A DNA stretch of 64,000 bases from Uliginosibacterium paludis (GCF_039631355.1 NZ_JBDIVF010000006.1:113264-177263); one strand, 5' to 3'; shown: positions 7,948-16,847, counted from the first letter of the stretch. Numbers and translations are program-made. Notes: generated from the sequence alone by a model not told the origin.

Positions 7948-8925
7948 TCAGGCGAGCGCGGCCTCCCGTGTCTTGCGGAACATCAGCTCGAAATGCTCGC
8001 CCGCCGTCCGCGGCGCAAAGCGGGGCGGTCCGTCCGGTGTGCGGAAGGCGGGCAGGCATTCGATGCGGCTGTAATAGTTGAGATCCTGAAAGAAGGGCAC
8101 CGAGTAGCGATGACGCTCGGGTGAGCGGTTGCGCACCCGGTGCGCGTTCGAGTGATAGGCGCCATTGGTCCAGACCGGCATCATGTCGCCCAGATTCACC
8201 ACGAAGGCGCCCGGCAGCGGCTCGGCGAGCAGCCATTCGCCATGGGCCGTCTGCACTTCGAGCCCGCCGGTTTCATCCTGCAGCAGCAGGGTGAAGCAGC
8301 CCCAGTCGGTATGCGCGCCGCAGCCGATCTGGTTGGCGATCACGCGCCCCGGCTGCGGCGGGTAATGCAGCAGGCGCAGCGTGGCCATCGGCTCGTGGAA
8401 GAGCGGCGCAAAGTGGTCCTCGGCCGCATCTGCCGCAATCGCGAAGATCGACATCAGCGTTTCGGACAAGGCATGCACCTGTGCCCGGTAGCGCTCGCAG
8501 GCCGCGCGAAAGCCCGGCAGCAGGGCTTCCTCCGGCCAGCGATTCGGACCATGGTTGGGCAATGCCGCCATGACATAGGGATGCGAGGCGGCGAGCTCGG
8601 TGCCGCAGAGCCAGGACTCCTTCAGGTCGGGCGGAGAGTCCGGGTCCAGTGCCTGCGCCGCCAGCGGCTCGTAGCCACGACCGGAGGCGTTGATCGCAAG
8701 GCTGCGCTTGACCTCGTCGGGCAGCGCAAAGAAGCGCTGAGCCTCGTGCAGGATGCCCCGCATGTCGGCGGTGTCGATGCCGTGGCCGACCAGATAGAAG
8801 AAGCCGATCTCGCGGCAGATGCGATCGAACTCGCGCGCCACGCCTTGCCGGTTCGTGCCATCGAGCCAGGGCGCGATGTCCAGCACGGGCTGCAGGCTGC
8901 GGACAGGGGGCTGATACTGGACCAT
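7948..8925 (-). CDS. 2-oxoglutarate/Fe(II)-type oxygenase, isopenicillin N synthase family
   Basis: This 325-residue protein has the N-terminal DIOX_N-like segment (VLDIAPWLDG, FDRICREIGFFYLVGHGI) and a C-terminal double-stranded beta helix. The iron triad is H205 and D207 (GAHTDWG) plus H262 (NAHRVRN), with the co-substrate RxS pair R273 and S275. It is not of the TauD/XanA type of xanthine hydroxylase. It is the second gene of the operon, 92 bp before Rieske paralogue 2 and 19 bp after the binding protein. A third oxidative step on an imported compound is the natural inference; the substrate is unknown. Confidence 0.85.
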   Translation of the reverse strand: MVQYQPPVRSLQPVLDIAPWLDGTNRQGVAREFDRICREIGFFYLVGHGIDTADMRGILHEAQRFFALPDEVKRSLAINASGRGYEPLAAQALDPDSPPDLKESWLCGTELAASHPYVMAALPNHGPNRWPEEALLPGFRAACERYRAQVHALSETLMSIFAIAADAAEDHFAPLFHEPMATLRLLHYPPQPGRVIANQIGCGAHTDWGCFTLLLQDETGGLEVQTAHGEWLLAEPLPGAFVVNLGDMMPVWTNGAYHSNAHRVRNRSPERHRYSVPFFQDLNYYSRIECLPAFRTPDGPPRFAPRTAGEHFELMFRKTREAALA

Positions 8926-8944
8926 GGAGTGCTCCGCCGCGCTG

Positions 8945-9931
8945 TCAGGGCATGACCTTGAGGTCTTTGACGAACTTCGTCGTATAGGCCTTCTTCCACT
9001 CGGTTTCAGGCTTCAGCAAGCCGGCGGCAACCATGAACTTGTAGGTCTGCTCCCAGCGCGCATCGGTGATCACGCCTGCTCCCATCGTGGCCGCGTCACC
9101 GCCGTCGAAGACATGCAGTTCCTTCATGCGCTTGACGCCGAAAGCGATCTGCTCGTCTTCCATCTTCGGGTTGTCTTTCTTGATCAGCGCGTTGCCCGGG
9201 GCGGGGTCGGCGAGATAGCTCTTCCAGCCTTCGATCGAGGCCTTCACGAAGCGCGCGACCACATCCGGCTTCTCGCTGATCATCTTCTGCGTGGTGACGA
9301 TGGTGGTGCCATAGGGCGGGTAGCCGTCATCGGCAAACAGGAAGAAGTTCACCTTCTTGCCGTTCTTCATCGCCTGGAAGGGCTCGGAGGAGGGGTAGGC
9401 CTGCTGGGCGACCTTGTCGTCAGCGAAGAAGGGCTGCAGGTTGAAGGTGTAGGGTTTGATCTGGCTGTCGGCGATGCCGTACTTCGATTTCAGCCAGGGC
9501 AGCCAGGTGGTGTGCGCGGTGGTGGCGGCGAGAATGCTGCGGTCCTTCAGCGCGGCGAGGCTCTTCACATCCTCATGCGTCATCATGCCCTGCAGGTCTT
9601 TCTGGAAGGAGGCCGCCACGGTCGTGACCGGCAGGCCCTTCTCGACCGAGTTCAGCACCTGGAAGTCATAGCCCATGATGAAGTCGGCCTGGCCCGCGGT
9701 GAGCAGCTGCATGCCATTGATCTGCGGACCGCCCATCTTCACCGTGACATCCAGACCGTATTTCTTGTAGAGACCGGTGGCGAGCGCCTGATAGAAGCCG
9801 CCGTGCTCGGCCTGGGCATACCAGGACGTCAGGAAGGTGATCTTGTCGTCGGCCTGGGCAAGACCGGCACACAGCGAGAGGAGCGTTGCACCGAGGAGGC
9901 GGCCGGCGCGGGCCTTGAAGCTGGCTTGCAT
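8945..9931 (-). CDS. ABC transporter periplasmic substrate-binding protein (NMT1/THI5-like, NitT/TauT)
   Basis: This 328-residue exported protein has a signal peptide (LLGATLLSLCAGLAQA) followed by the family opening KITFLTSWYAQAEHGGFYQA and GLDVTVKMGGPQINGMQLL. NMT1/THI5-like receptors bind small heterocycles or sulfonates in the periplasm. It is the promoter-proximal gene of the operon, which suits a receptor needed in excess. A GGAG site precedes the ATG, and the leader is about 245 nt if the sigma-54 promoter at 10187-10202 is used. It pairs with the permease and ATPase at 3958-5593. Confidence 0.88.
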   Translation of the reverse strand: MQASFKARAGRLLGATLLSLCAGLAQADDKITFLTSWYAQAEHGGFYQALATGLYKKYGLDVTVKMGGPQINGMQLLTAGQADFIMGYDFQVLNSVEKGLPVTTVAASFQKDLQGMMTHEDVKSLAALKDRSILAATTAHTTWLPWLKSKYGIADSQIKPYTFNLQPFFADDKVAQQAYPSSEPFQAMKNGKKVNFFLFADDGYPPYGTTIVTTQKMISEKPDVVARFVKASIEGWKSYLADPAPGNALIKKDNPKMEDEQIAFGVKRMKELHVFDGGDAATMGAGVITDARWEQTYKFMVAAGLLKPETEWKKAYTTKFVKDLKVMP

Positions 9932-10186
9932 GTGTTATCTCCGTTGAGGCTGGGTTCCGTTGTGAAGCGGCGTGGAACACGGGGAGACGACAAGCCGGAG
10001 CCGTGGCGAGATGGTGATGCTGCTGTCATCAGGTCGGGCGATGTACATGAACGCTCTCCGTCGTGTCCCGGGTGGTGCACGATCGTCAGTACTGACGAGC
10101 AGGGAGGGTTCTCCCTGCCGGAGCAATGACCCACGAAGTGCCGGGGGCGGCGACTTCGCTGACAGCTTCTACTCCACTGCTCATTT

Positions 10187-10202
10187 AGCAACGGCTGTGC
10201 CA
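10187..10202 (-). promoter_or_regulatory. Sigma-54 (RpoN) -24/-12 promoter of the purine oxygenase operon
   Basis: On the minus strand the bases read TGGCAC, five bases, then TTGCT. This is an essentially perfect match to the RpoN consensus TGGCAC-N5-TTGCW with the required spacing. It points toward the eight-gene operon that starts at 9931. This predicts NtrC-type, nitrogen-limitation control of the operon. Confidence 0.75.
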
Positions 10203-10225
10203 GCACCGGAACCGGATTTTCGTGT

Positions 10226-10239
10226 TTGATCGAAATCAA
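10226..10239. promoter_or_regulatory. Short perfect inverted repeat upstream of the sigma-54 promoter
   Basis: TTGAT, CGAA, ATCAA forms a perfect 5-bp inverted repeat about 25 bp upstream of the -24 element. It could be an operator for a local regulator. It is short enough to occur by chance. Confidence 0.25.
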
Positions 10240-10339
10240 GCCGTGCTCAGGATTCCGTGTTCCGCATCATGCGGATGGCATTGGGTGCCCGGAGGGCAGG
10301 GCATGCGCCAACACGAAGCAGGACGCATCCGGACGCAAG

Positions 10340-10351
10340 CCGTGCTGGTGC
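10340..10351. promoter_or_regulatory. Candidate NtrC half-site shared with the second sigma-54 promoter region
   Basis: The 12-mer CCGTGCTGGTGC lies about 140 bp upstream of the -24 element, a normal distance for an enhancer. The same 12-mer occurs at 53730-53741 less one end base, inside an NtrC-like dyad upstream of the other sigma-54 promoter. Here only the right half (GGTGC) matches the dyad, so this is weak. Confidence 0.3.
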
Positions 10352-10500
10352 AAAACCATTTTCAATGTGTGGTTGATGGTCGCTCCGGCGGATCGGTCGC
10401 TGCGCAGGGCACGGGCGGCAGCCTGCCGGGGACGAGGCGGCGCAGGCGCGCACGGGGCGCGGCGCATAATGCCGGCCTGTCATTCGCCGGTCCCCCGCTC

Positions 10501-12012
10501 ATGCTGTCCGTCTGCCGCAGTGTTCTGTGTTGCGTGTTGCTCATGTTCTGCCTGCCGGCTTTCACGGCGACGAGCGTCGAGAGCCTGGCAGATCCGCGCG
10601 CAAACGGCGGCAGCCGCGTCGCCAATCCCGACAGCTTGCTGTCGCCCGCGACCGTGGCGCAGATCGATGCCGAACTCGCGGAGATCGAGCGTGCGACTGG
10701 CGTCCAGGTCGCGGTGGTGGCCCTCGGTTCGGTGGCCGGTGACGATGTGTTCGGCTTTGCGCAGAGCGTATTCGAGCGCTGGGGGATCGGCCGCAAGGGG
10801 CATGACGATGGCGCACTGATCCTGCTGGCACTGGCGCAGCGCACGGTGCGCATCCATACCGGTTACGGCCTGGAAGGCGTGCTGCCCGATGTGGTGTGCC
10901 AGCGCATCACCCGCGAACTCATGCTGCCGGCGCTGCGTGAAGGGCGCTACGACGACGGCATGCTGGCCGGGGTGCAGGCGCTCAGGCGCCTGCTGTTGTC
11001 TGGCGTGGAGGCCGGACAGTCTGTCGCGGCGGGCGCGCGTCCCGCCTTGCGGGTCGTGGAACTCATGCCGCGGACCGAACCGGAGGCCTGGCTCACCTTG
11101 CGCTGGTTCCTGGCTGCGGGTCTGGTGATCGCCGGCATCATCTGGCAACTGCGCTACCGGCCCGGCGAGCCTGCAGGTGGTCCGGGGCTGATGCGCCTCC
11201 AGGATTTGCCGAAACCGCTGCATGCCGCGGTGTTTACCGGCTTGCCGCTGCTGATGATCGTGGCGCTGGACCGCTTGCATCCGCCGGGCCTGCCCTGGCT
11301 GGCGCTGTCGGGTGTCTATCTCTTCTACCTGGGCGCGGCGCTGTTGCGGGCCCGCGCCTTGCGCCAGCGCCTCGATGCGATGTTCGAGCGCAGCGAGCAT
11401 GCGAACATCGCCCGGGTGCTCAACGATGAACGCGGCTTCTGGGGGCTCATGGCCGCGATCTTTCCGCTGCCGCTGGGGCAGAACCGTTTTGCGCCCGAGG
11501 TACTGGCCCGTGGCTACCGCTTTGCGCCGCGTGCCTGCCCGCACTGCGCGCAGCCGGGCATGAAGCGTTTGAGCGAGGCCGAAGAAGACGCCTTCCTCAG
11601 CCGCATCGAGCAGATCGAGGAAAGTCTGGGGGCTGTCGAATATGACGTCTGGCTTTGCGGGACCTGCGGCGGACACAGCGGCGTGGCCTTTGCCCAGCCC
11701 GATGCCTTCCATTCCCGCTGCCCCGACTGCCAGGGCATGACCCGTGAGCTGGTCAATGACGAAGTCCGCTATGCGGCGACCGCCACCTCGGGCGGCTCCG
11801 GCGTGCGCCACTATCGCTGCAGGGCCTGCAACAAGCGCACCAGGGAAACCTACAGTCTGGCGCGTCTCGCATCGGACAGCACCTCTTCGTCTTTCTCGTC
11901 CTCTTCGTCTTCTTCGTCCTTCTCTTCGGACAGCGCCTCGTCGTCCTCCTCCTCGGACAGTGGCTGGGGTGGCGGCAGCTCGGGCGGTGGCGGGAGCAGC
12001 AGCAGCTGGTAG
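10501..12012 (+). CDS. TPM-domain (YgcG-like) membrane protein with cysteine-rich zinc-ribbon region and Ser/Gly-rich tail
   Basis: This 503-residue protein begins with a signal peptide (MLSVCRSVLCCVLLMFCLPA) and then a TPM domain (about 40-160: IDAELAEIERATGVQVAVVAL, VRIHTGYGLEGVLPD). Two or three membrane segments follow at about 200-290. The C-terminal part has four CxxC knuckles (CPHC, CGTC, CPDC, CRAC), which suggests zinc ribbons. The tail is a low-complexity run of Ser and Gly ending in SSSSW, typical of YgcG-like proteins. TPM proteins are linked to photosystem assembly in plants and to unclear membrane roles in bacteria. The start at 10501 is chosen for the signal peptide; no clear ribosome site is visible. 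Confidence 0.75.
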   Translation: MLSVCRSVLCCVLLMFCLPAFTATSVESLADPRANGGSRVANPDSLLSPATVAQIDAELAEIERATGVQVAVVALGSVAGDDVFGFAQSVFERWGIGRKGHDDGALILLALAQRTVRIHTGYGLEGVLPDVVCQRITRELMLPALREGRYDDGMLAGVQALRRLLLSGVEAGQSVAAGARPALRVVELMPRTEPEAWLTLRWFLAAGLVIAGIIWQLRYRPGEPAGGPGLMRLQDLPKPLHAAVFTGLPLLMIVALDRLHPPGLPWLALSGVYLFYLGAALLRARALRQRLDAMFERSEHANIARVLNDERGFWGLMAAIFPLPLGQNRFAPEVLARGYRFAPRACPHCAQPGMKRLSEAEEDAFLSRIEQIEESLGAVEYDVWLCGTCGGHSGVAFAQPDAFHSRCPDCQGMTRELVNDEVRYAATATSGGSGVRHYRCRACNKRTRETYSLARLASDSTSSSFSSSSSSSSFSSDSASSSSSSDSGWGGGSSGGGGSSSSW

Positions 12013-12163
12013 CGGGCGGGCAAGGGGCCGACCAGCCCGGGGGCTTGCTCTGCACCGGTGACGCGGGCGCGGCTCGCTGCAGACCGGGCTTGGGGAAAGG
12101 CACACGGCAGGAGGCGGCCGACTAAGCCTAAAGTCATAAGTCAGAAAACTTGACTTATTGTTG

Positions 12164-12182
12164 GATGAGTATCATTCTCATT
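12164..12182. promoter_or_regulatory. Fur box upstream of the TonB-dependent receptor
   Basis: GATGAGTATCATTCTCATT matches the 19-bp Fur consensus at 11 positions and is dyad-symmetric around ATCAT. It starts 8 bases after a -35-like TTGACT (12150-12155), so Fur bound here would block RNA polymerase. This predicts iron-repressed expression of the receptor and the reductase behind it. Confidence 0.7.
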
Positions 12183-12248
12183 GGCAAAAATGCAGCGTCA
12201 GCCGCTGCCCGCACCCCCGCCTTCATCCCGAGCAGAAGTCTCCCCATC

Positions 12249-14390
12249 ATGAATCCTTTGTCTGTCTTGCCCGTGCGCCGGAAGCTGCACGCGGCCGTCC
12301 TGCTTGCGCTCCTTCCCCTTGCGGCCCGTGCGGCCGGCTCGGAGGCTCCTGCGGCCAGCGCATCCGCGCCGGTCAGCGAACTGGGCGTGATCACCGTCAC
12401 CGGCCAGAGCGCGCGCGGACTGCGCGCCGATACCGTGGCTGCCGGCAGCTTCCGTGGCTCGGACGTGATGGATGTGCCCTCCACCGTGAACGTGGTGACC
12501 CGCGAGGCGCTGGACCAGCAGGCCGCAGGTGGCCTGTACGACGCGGTGCGCAACACTGCGGGTGTCACGCGGCAGCAGAACGGCGGCGAGACCTGGGACC
12601 AGCTGGTGATCCGCGGCATCGCGGTGGAAAACCGTACAAATTACCGCCTCAACGGCGCACTGCCGATCATGAACTTCGGTCAGGCGATGCTGGAAGACAA
12701 GGAACGTGTCGAGGTGCTCAAGGGCGCCTCCGCGCTCTATTACGGTTTCGCAGCACCCGCAGGCATCGTGAATTACGTGACCAAGCGGCCGACCGCGAAG
12801 CCGCTCACCAGCGTGTCGATGAGCCTCGATCAGTACGGCACGGCGATCCTTGCTACCGACATGAGCCGCCGCTATGGCGAGCAGGATCAGTACGGCCTGC
12901 GCCTGAATGCCGGCGGCGGCGCGCTGGGCAGCTATCTCGATGGCGTGGACTCGGGCAATCGCCGCTTCGCTTCGGCGGCCTTCGACTGGAAGGTGTCGAA
13001 CCGGCTGCGCCTCAGCACCGATCTGGAGTATGACCACCGCAAGACCACCGAGCAGGTCGGCGTGACGCTGCCGACCGCGGTCAACGGCGTGATCACGCTG
13101 CCGCATCCGGTCGACCCCACGAAGAGTGTCGGCCCCACGGATTCGAAGTTCGAGACCGATGCGGTCAATGCCCTCGTGCGCGCCGACTATGCGGTGGATG
13201 ACAACTGGACGCTGACTTTCGAGGGCGGCCATGCGCAGACCTCGCGCGACCGCAACCTGGCGACCTTCCGCTTCACCAGCGCGGCGACCATCGCGACCGG
13301 TGCCGGGCGCATCCAGGGCACCAGCCAGCACTCGCTGGTGAAGTCCGACCTGGTCAAGGGCGAGCTCTTCGGTACGGTCGAGGCGCTCGGCCGTCGCCAC
13401 GAGCTGACTTTCGGCCTCTCGCAGACCGACAAGTCGCAGGACGCGATCTACAACACCGCCTACACGGTGGCCGCGCAGAATCTCTACACGCCGACCACGA
13501 TCAGCTCGGTGGTCTGGGGCGCGACGCCTGCCAGCCCGACGACTGCCGAGCTCAACACCACCGACACCGGCTTTTACGCGATGGACCGCCTGATGCTGTC
13601 CGAACGCTGGCAGCTCATCGGTGGCCTGCGGCATTCGATGTACCGCAGCGACCAGGCCGACAATCATTATGACGTCAGCAAGACCACGCCGATGCTGGCT
13701 GCGGTCTATCGCCCGGTTCAGGCGCTGTCGGTCTACGCCTCCTACGCGCGTGGTCTGGAGGAGGGCGATACCGCGCCGACCGGTTCGCTCAACGCCGGCG
13801 AGCGCATGGCGCCGGGCGTGAGCAAGCAGGTCGAGCTGGGCACGCGCTGGCAGGTGATCGGCGATACGCTGCTCTCCGCTGCGCTCTTCCAGATCGACCG
13901 GCCTGGCGCCTACACCGGCACCGATGGCTACTATGTGGCCGATGGCGAGCAGCGCTATCGCGGGCTGGAGCTTTCCACCCAGGGCAAGATCACGCGCGAT
14001 CTCGGCTGGCTCACTTCTGCGCAGTGGCTGGACCCCCGCTTTCGCAAGAGCGCCGCGGCCTATGTCGGCAAGCTGCCCGAAAACGCCGCGCGCCGCACCG
14101 CCAGTGCCTTCCTGACGCTGGATGTGGCCTGGGTGCCGGGACTCACGCTCAATGGCGGCAGCTATTACACCGGGCGTCGTCCGGTAGACGACCTGAACCA
14201 GGCCTGGCTGCCCTCGGTCACGCTCTACGCGGCCGGTGCGCGTTATGTCACCCGCATTGCGTCGAAGGCGGTGAGCTGGCAGCTCAATATCGAGAACCTG
14301 ACCGACAAGCAGTATTGGGCCGGTGCCGGCACCCGTCTCGCAGCGGGTGCGCCGCGCACGATCAAGCTCGGCATGAAGATCGATCTCTGA
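12249..14390 (+). CDS. TonB-dependent siderophore receptor
   Basis: This 713-residue protein has a signal peptide (LHAAVLLALLPLAARA), a TonB-box-like GVITVTG near residue 45, a plug domain with SALYYGFAAPAGIVNYVTKRP (the siderophore-receptor signature region), and a long beta barrel ending in TIKLGMKIDL. The start at 12249 begins the signal peptide; the open frame before it crosses the Fur box. It imports ferric siderophore across the outer membrane with TonB energy. The reductase gene follows directly (1 bp between stop and start), so the two are co-transcribed. Confidence 0.9.
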   Translation: MNPLSVLPVRRKLHAAVLLALLPLAARAAGSEAPAASASAPVSELGVITVTGQSARGLRADTVAAGSFRGSDVMDVPSTVNVVTREALDQQAAGGLYDAVRNTAGVTRQQNGGETWDQLVIRGIAVENRTNYRLNGALPIMNFGQAMLEDKERVEVLKGASALYYGFAAPAGIVNYVTKRPTAKPLTSVSMSLDQYGTAILATDMSRRYGEQDQYGLRLNAGGGALGSYLDGVDSGNRRFASAAFDWKVSNRLRLSTDLEYDHRKTTEQVGVTLPTAVNGVITLPHPVDPTKSVGPTDSKFETDAVNALVRADYAVDDNWTLTFEGGHAQTSRDRNLATFRFTSAATIATGAGRIQGTSQHSLVKSDLVKGELFGTVEALGRRHELTFGLSQTDKSQDAIYNTAYTVAAQNLYTPTTISSVVWGATPASPTTAELNTTDTGFYAMDRLMLSERWQLIGGLRHSMYRSDQADNHYDVSKTTPMLAAVYRPVQALSVYASYARGLEEGDTAPTGSLNAGERMAPGVSKQVELGTRWQVIGDTLLSAALFQIDRPGAYTGTDGYYVADGEQRYRGLELSTQGKITRDLGWLTSAQWLDPRFRKSAAAYVGKLPENAARRTASAFLTLDVAWVPGLTLNGGSYYTGRRPVDDLNQAWLPSVTLYAAGARYVTRIASKAVSWQLNIENLTDKQYWAGAGTRLAAGAPRTIKLGMKIDL

Positions 14391-14391
14391 A

Positions 14392-16815
14392 ATGGGCAGG
14401 CCGGCTGGCGGCGGGGCCGCACTCCTGCGCTGGAGCTTGTTCCAGCTGCACTGGCTGATCGGCATCACAGCCGGCAGCCTGCTGATGCTGATCGGGCTCT
14501 CCGGCGGGATGATGTCCTTCGAGGACGAGATCCTCGACGCGCTCAACCCCGCAGTGCGCAGCGTGCCGGTTCAGGCGTCAGCGATGCTCACGCCACCGCA
14601 ACTCCTTGCCGCGCTGGGCCCGCTGCCGGGCGGCGAACGCATCGCGACGGCGATCTTCTCGGCCGAGCCGGGCCGCAGCGTGCAGTTGCTGCTGCAGGCG
14701 CCGCCCGGTGCCAGCAAACTGCTGCCGCTTTATGCGGACCCCTATACCGGGCGACTGCTGGGTGAGGCACGTGGCCAGGCCTTCTTCGAGTGGGTGGAGC
14801 GGCTGCATCGCTTCCTGCTGCTGCCGCGTGAGCCGGGGCGGGTGGTGGCCGGCCTCCTCTCGACCTGCTTGCTGCTGCTCATCGCCTCGGGGATCTATCT
14901 GCGCTGGCCGCGTCGCGCGGGAGACTGGCGGAGCTGGCTCGGCTTCAATCCGCGCCTCAAGGGACGCCCCTTCCTGTGGAGCCTGCATGCGGTGCTCGCG
15001 ACCTGGGCGCTGCCTGCCTGGCTGCTGCTGACCGGCACCGGCATCTACTGGTCATTCGATGCAGTGCGCAGCACGGTCGATGGCTGGGCCGGCGTCGAGC
15101 GGGCGCCGCGCATGAAGAAGGACAAGCCGCCGCGCACCGAAGCGTCGGACGCTTTACCGGATATGTCTATGGCATGGCAGCGCTTTGTCGACATCGCGCC
15201 GGCATGGCGTGAGCTGCGCGTTCGCCCGCCCGAGACGGCCGGCGCGGGGCTGGAAATCCTCTGGCTCTTGCCGGATGCCGCGCATGAGCGGCAGCGCAAC
15301 CGCATGCTGATCGCGCTGGACGGCAAGCTCAAGAAAGACGAACGCTTTGCCGCCCAGAGCAGCGGAAAGCGAGCGCTGGCCGCGATCTATCCGCTGCACA
15401 TGGGCCGCTATTCCGGCTGGCCGGTGCGTGTCTTCATGATGCTGGCGGCATTGGCCCTGCCGGTGCTGGGCGTGACAGGCTGGCTGCTCTATCTCTCGCG
15501 CCGGCGCAGTGCGCGTGAAGCGGCGCGCCAGCGCGCGCTGCTGAATCCGGCGGTCGGGCCGGACGCGGCAGAGTCCATCCTGGTGGCCTGGGCGAGCCAG
15601 ACCGGTCGTGCCGAGTCGCTCGCACTGCGCACGGCGGCCGCCCTGCAGGCCGCAGGCCGCGCGGTGGTGCTGCGACCGCTGGCCGGGCTGCAGCCGGCCG
15701 AGCTGGCGGGCTATCCGCAAGCCTTGTTCGTGGTCAGCACCTTCGGCGAGGGCGAGGCGCCGGATGCCGCCCGCGGTTTTGCGCGAGCACTGGGTGTGGC
15801 AGAACTGGAACTCGACCGTCTGCGCTTTGCGGTGCTGGCCCTGGGCAACCGGCAGTACCGCCAGTTCTGCGGCTTCGGCCACAGCCTGCAGAGCACCCTG
15901 CAGCGTTTCGGTGCCCAGGCCTGGCAGCCGCTCACGCCGGCCTGTGATACGGAGCCCGCTGCCGTCGAGCACTGGTTCTCCGGGCTCGGTCGCTTCGGCG
16001 TGCGCGCGGAATCACTTGCGAGCGGAGTCTCTGCCGACACCGCACCGGCGTGGGCCCGCTGGCGTCTGGTGCAGCGCACCCTGCTCAATCCGGGCAGCAG
16101 CGGCTCACCCTTGTTCGAGCTGAGCCTGGTGCCCGCGCAGGGCTCGCTGCCGCGCTGGACGCCCGGCGCGCTGGTGGAGGTGCTGCCCTGCCCATCCTCC
16201 TGCATCGGGGCGCCGGACCTGCCTGCCGCCCGCAGCTATTCGATTGCCTCGATTCCCGAGGATGGCCGCCTGCAACTGATCGTGCGCCGTCACCAGCATG
16301 CGGCAGGCATTGGTCTGGCCTCCGGCTTCCTGACCCTGGCCTGCCCGCTCGACGGCGAGGTCGCGCTGCGGCTCAAGCCGAATCCGGGCTTCAGTCCGTG
16401 CGACGACGAGCGCCCCTGCCTCTTCATCGGCAATGGCTCCGGTCTCGCCGGCCTGCGCGGCCTGCTGCGGGAGCGTGTGCGGCGCGGTCTCGGCCGCAAC
16501 TGGCTGGTCTTCGGCGAGCGTCATCGCGCCAGCGATTCGCTCTGTGAAGCCGAGTTCGGTGCCTGGACGCAGGCCGGGCTGCTTGAAATCGATCGCGTGT
16601 TCTCGCGCGAGCCGGGCGGCGCGCATGTGCAGGATTTCCTGCGCGGCGAATCCGCACGCCTGATGTGCTGGCTGGATGCCGGCGCAGTCATCCATGTCTG
16701 TGGCAGCCTGCAGGGCATGGCCGGCGGTGTGGAGGCGCTGCTCGAATCCCTGCTGGGCCGCGAGGGACTGGAGGCGCTGAGTGCCCAGGGGCGTTACCGC
16801 CGCGACGTGTATTGA
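14392..16815 (+). CDS. PepSY-TM / flavodoxin / ferredoxin-NADP reductase-like fusion, probable ferric-siderophore reductase
   Basis: This 807-residue inner-membrane protein has an N-terminal PepSY-associated TM region (segments near residues 20-40, 150-170, 195-215 and 345-370), then a flavodoxin-like domain (VAWASQTGRAESLALRTA, FVVSTFGEGEAPDAAR, LALGNRQYRQFCGFG) and a sulfite-reductase-flavoprotein-type FAD/NADP reductase ending in RYRRDVY. The C-terminal half is of the kind that moves NADPH electrons through FAD and FMN. It starts 1 bp after the receptor stop under the same Fur box. Together these point to reductive release of iron from an imported siderophore. Exact electron acceptor is inferred. 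Confidence 0.85.
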   Translation: MGRPAGGGAALLRWSLFQLHWLIGITAGSLLMLIGLSGGMMSFEDEILDALNPAVRSVPVQASAMLTPPQLLAALGPLPGGERIATAIFSAEPGRSVQLLLQAPPGASKLLPLYADPYTGRLLGEARGQAFFEWVERLHRFLLLPREPGRVVAGLLSTCLLLLIASGIYLRWPRRAGDWRSWLGFNPRLKGRPFLWSLHAVLATWALPAWLLLTGTGIYWSFDAVRSTVDGWAGVERAPRMKKDKPPRTEASDALPDMSMAWQRFVDIAPAWRELRVRPPETAGAGLEILWLLPDAAHERQRNRMLIALDGKLKKDERFAAQSSGKRALAAIYPLHMGRYSGWPVRVFMMLAALALPVLGVTGWLLYLSRRRSAREAARQRALLNPAVGPDAAESILVAWASQTGRAESLALRTAAALQAAGRAVVLRPLAGLQPAELAGYPQALFVVSTFGEGEAPDAARGFARALGVAELELDRLRFAVLALGNRQYRQFCGFGHSLQSTLQRFGAQAWQPLTPACDTEPAAVEHWFSGLGRFGVRAESLASGVSADTAPAWARWRLVQRTLLNPGSSGSPLFELSLVPAQGSLPRWTPGALVEVLPCPSSCIGAPDLPAARSYSIASIPEDGRLQLIVRRHQHAAGIGLASGFLTLACPLDGEVALRLKPNPGFSPCDDERPCLFIGNGSGLAGLRGLLRERVRRGLGRNWLVFGERHRASDSLCEAEFGAWTQAGLLEIDRVFSREPGGAHVQDFLRGESARLMCWLDAGAVIHVCGSLQGMAGGVEALLESLLGREGLEALSAQGRYRRDVY

Positions 16816-16847
16816 GGCGCGCGGCGGTCTGGCCGCTGCACGCCGGA

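Noticed and set aside
12013..12163. Possible cobalamin riboswitch before the TonB-dependent receptor.
   Set aside because: No B12-box-like or conserved riboswitch core segments were found, and a Fur box explains regulation better.
12198..14546. A very long open frame on the minus strand opposite the TonB receptor.
   Set aside because: It is a GC-rich antisense shadow: the plus-strand frame has a signal peptide, plug and barrel motifs, while the minus frame shows no domain or ribosome site. The same holds for 33929-35932 minus and 10480-12105 minus.
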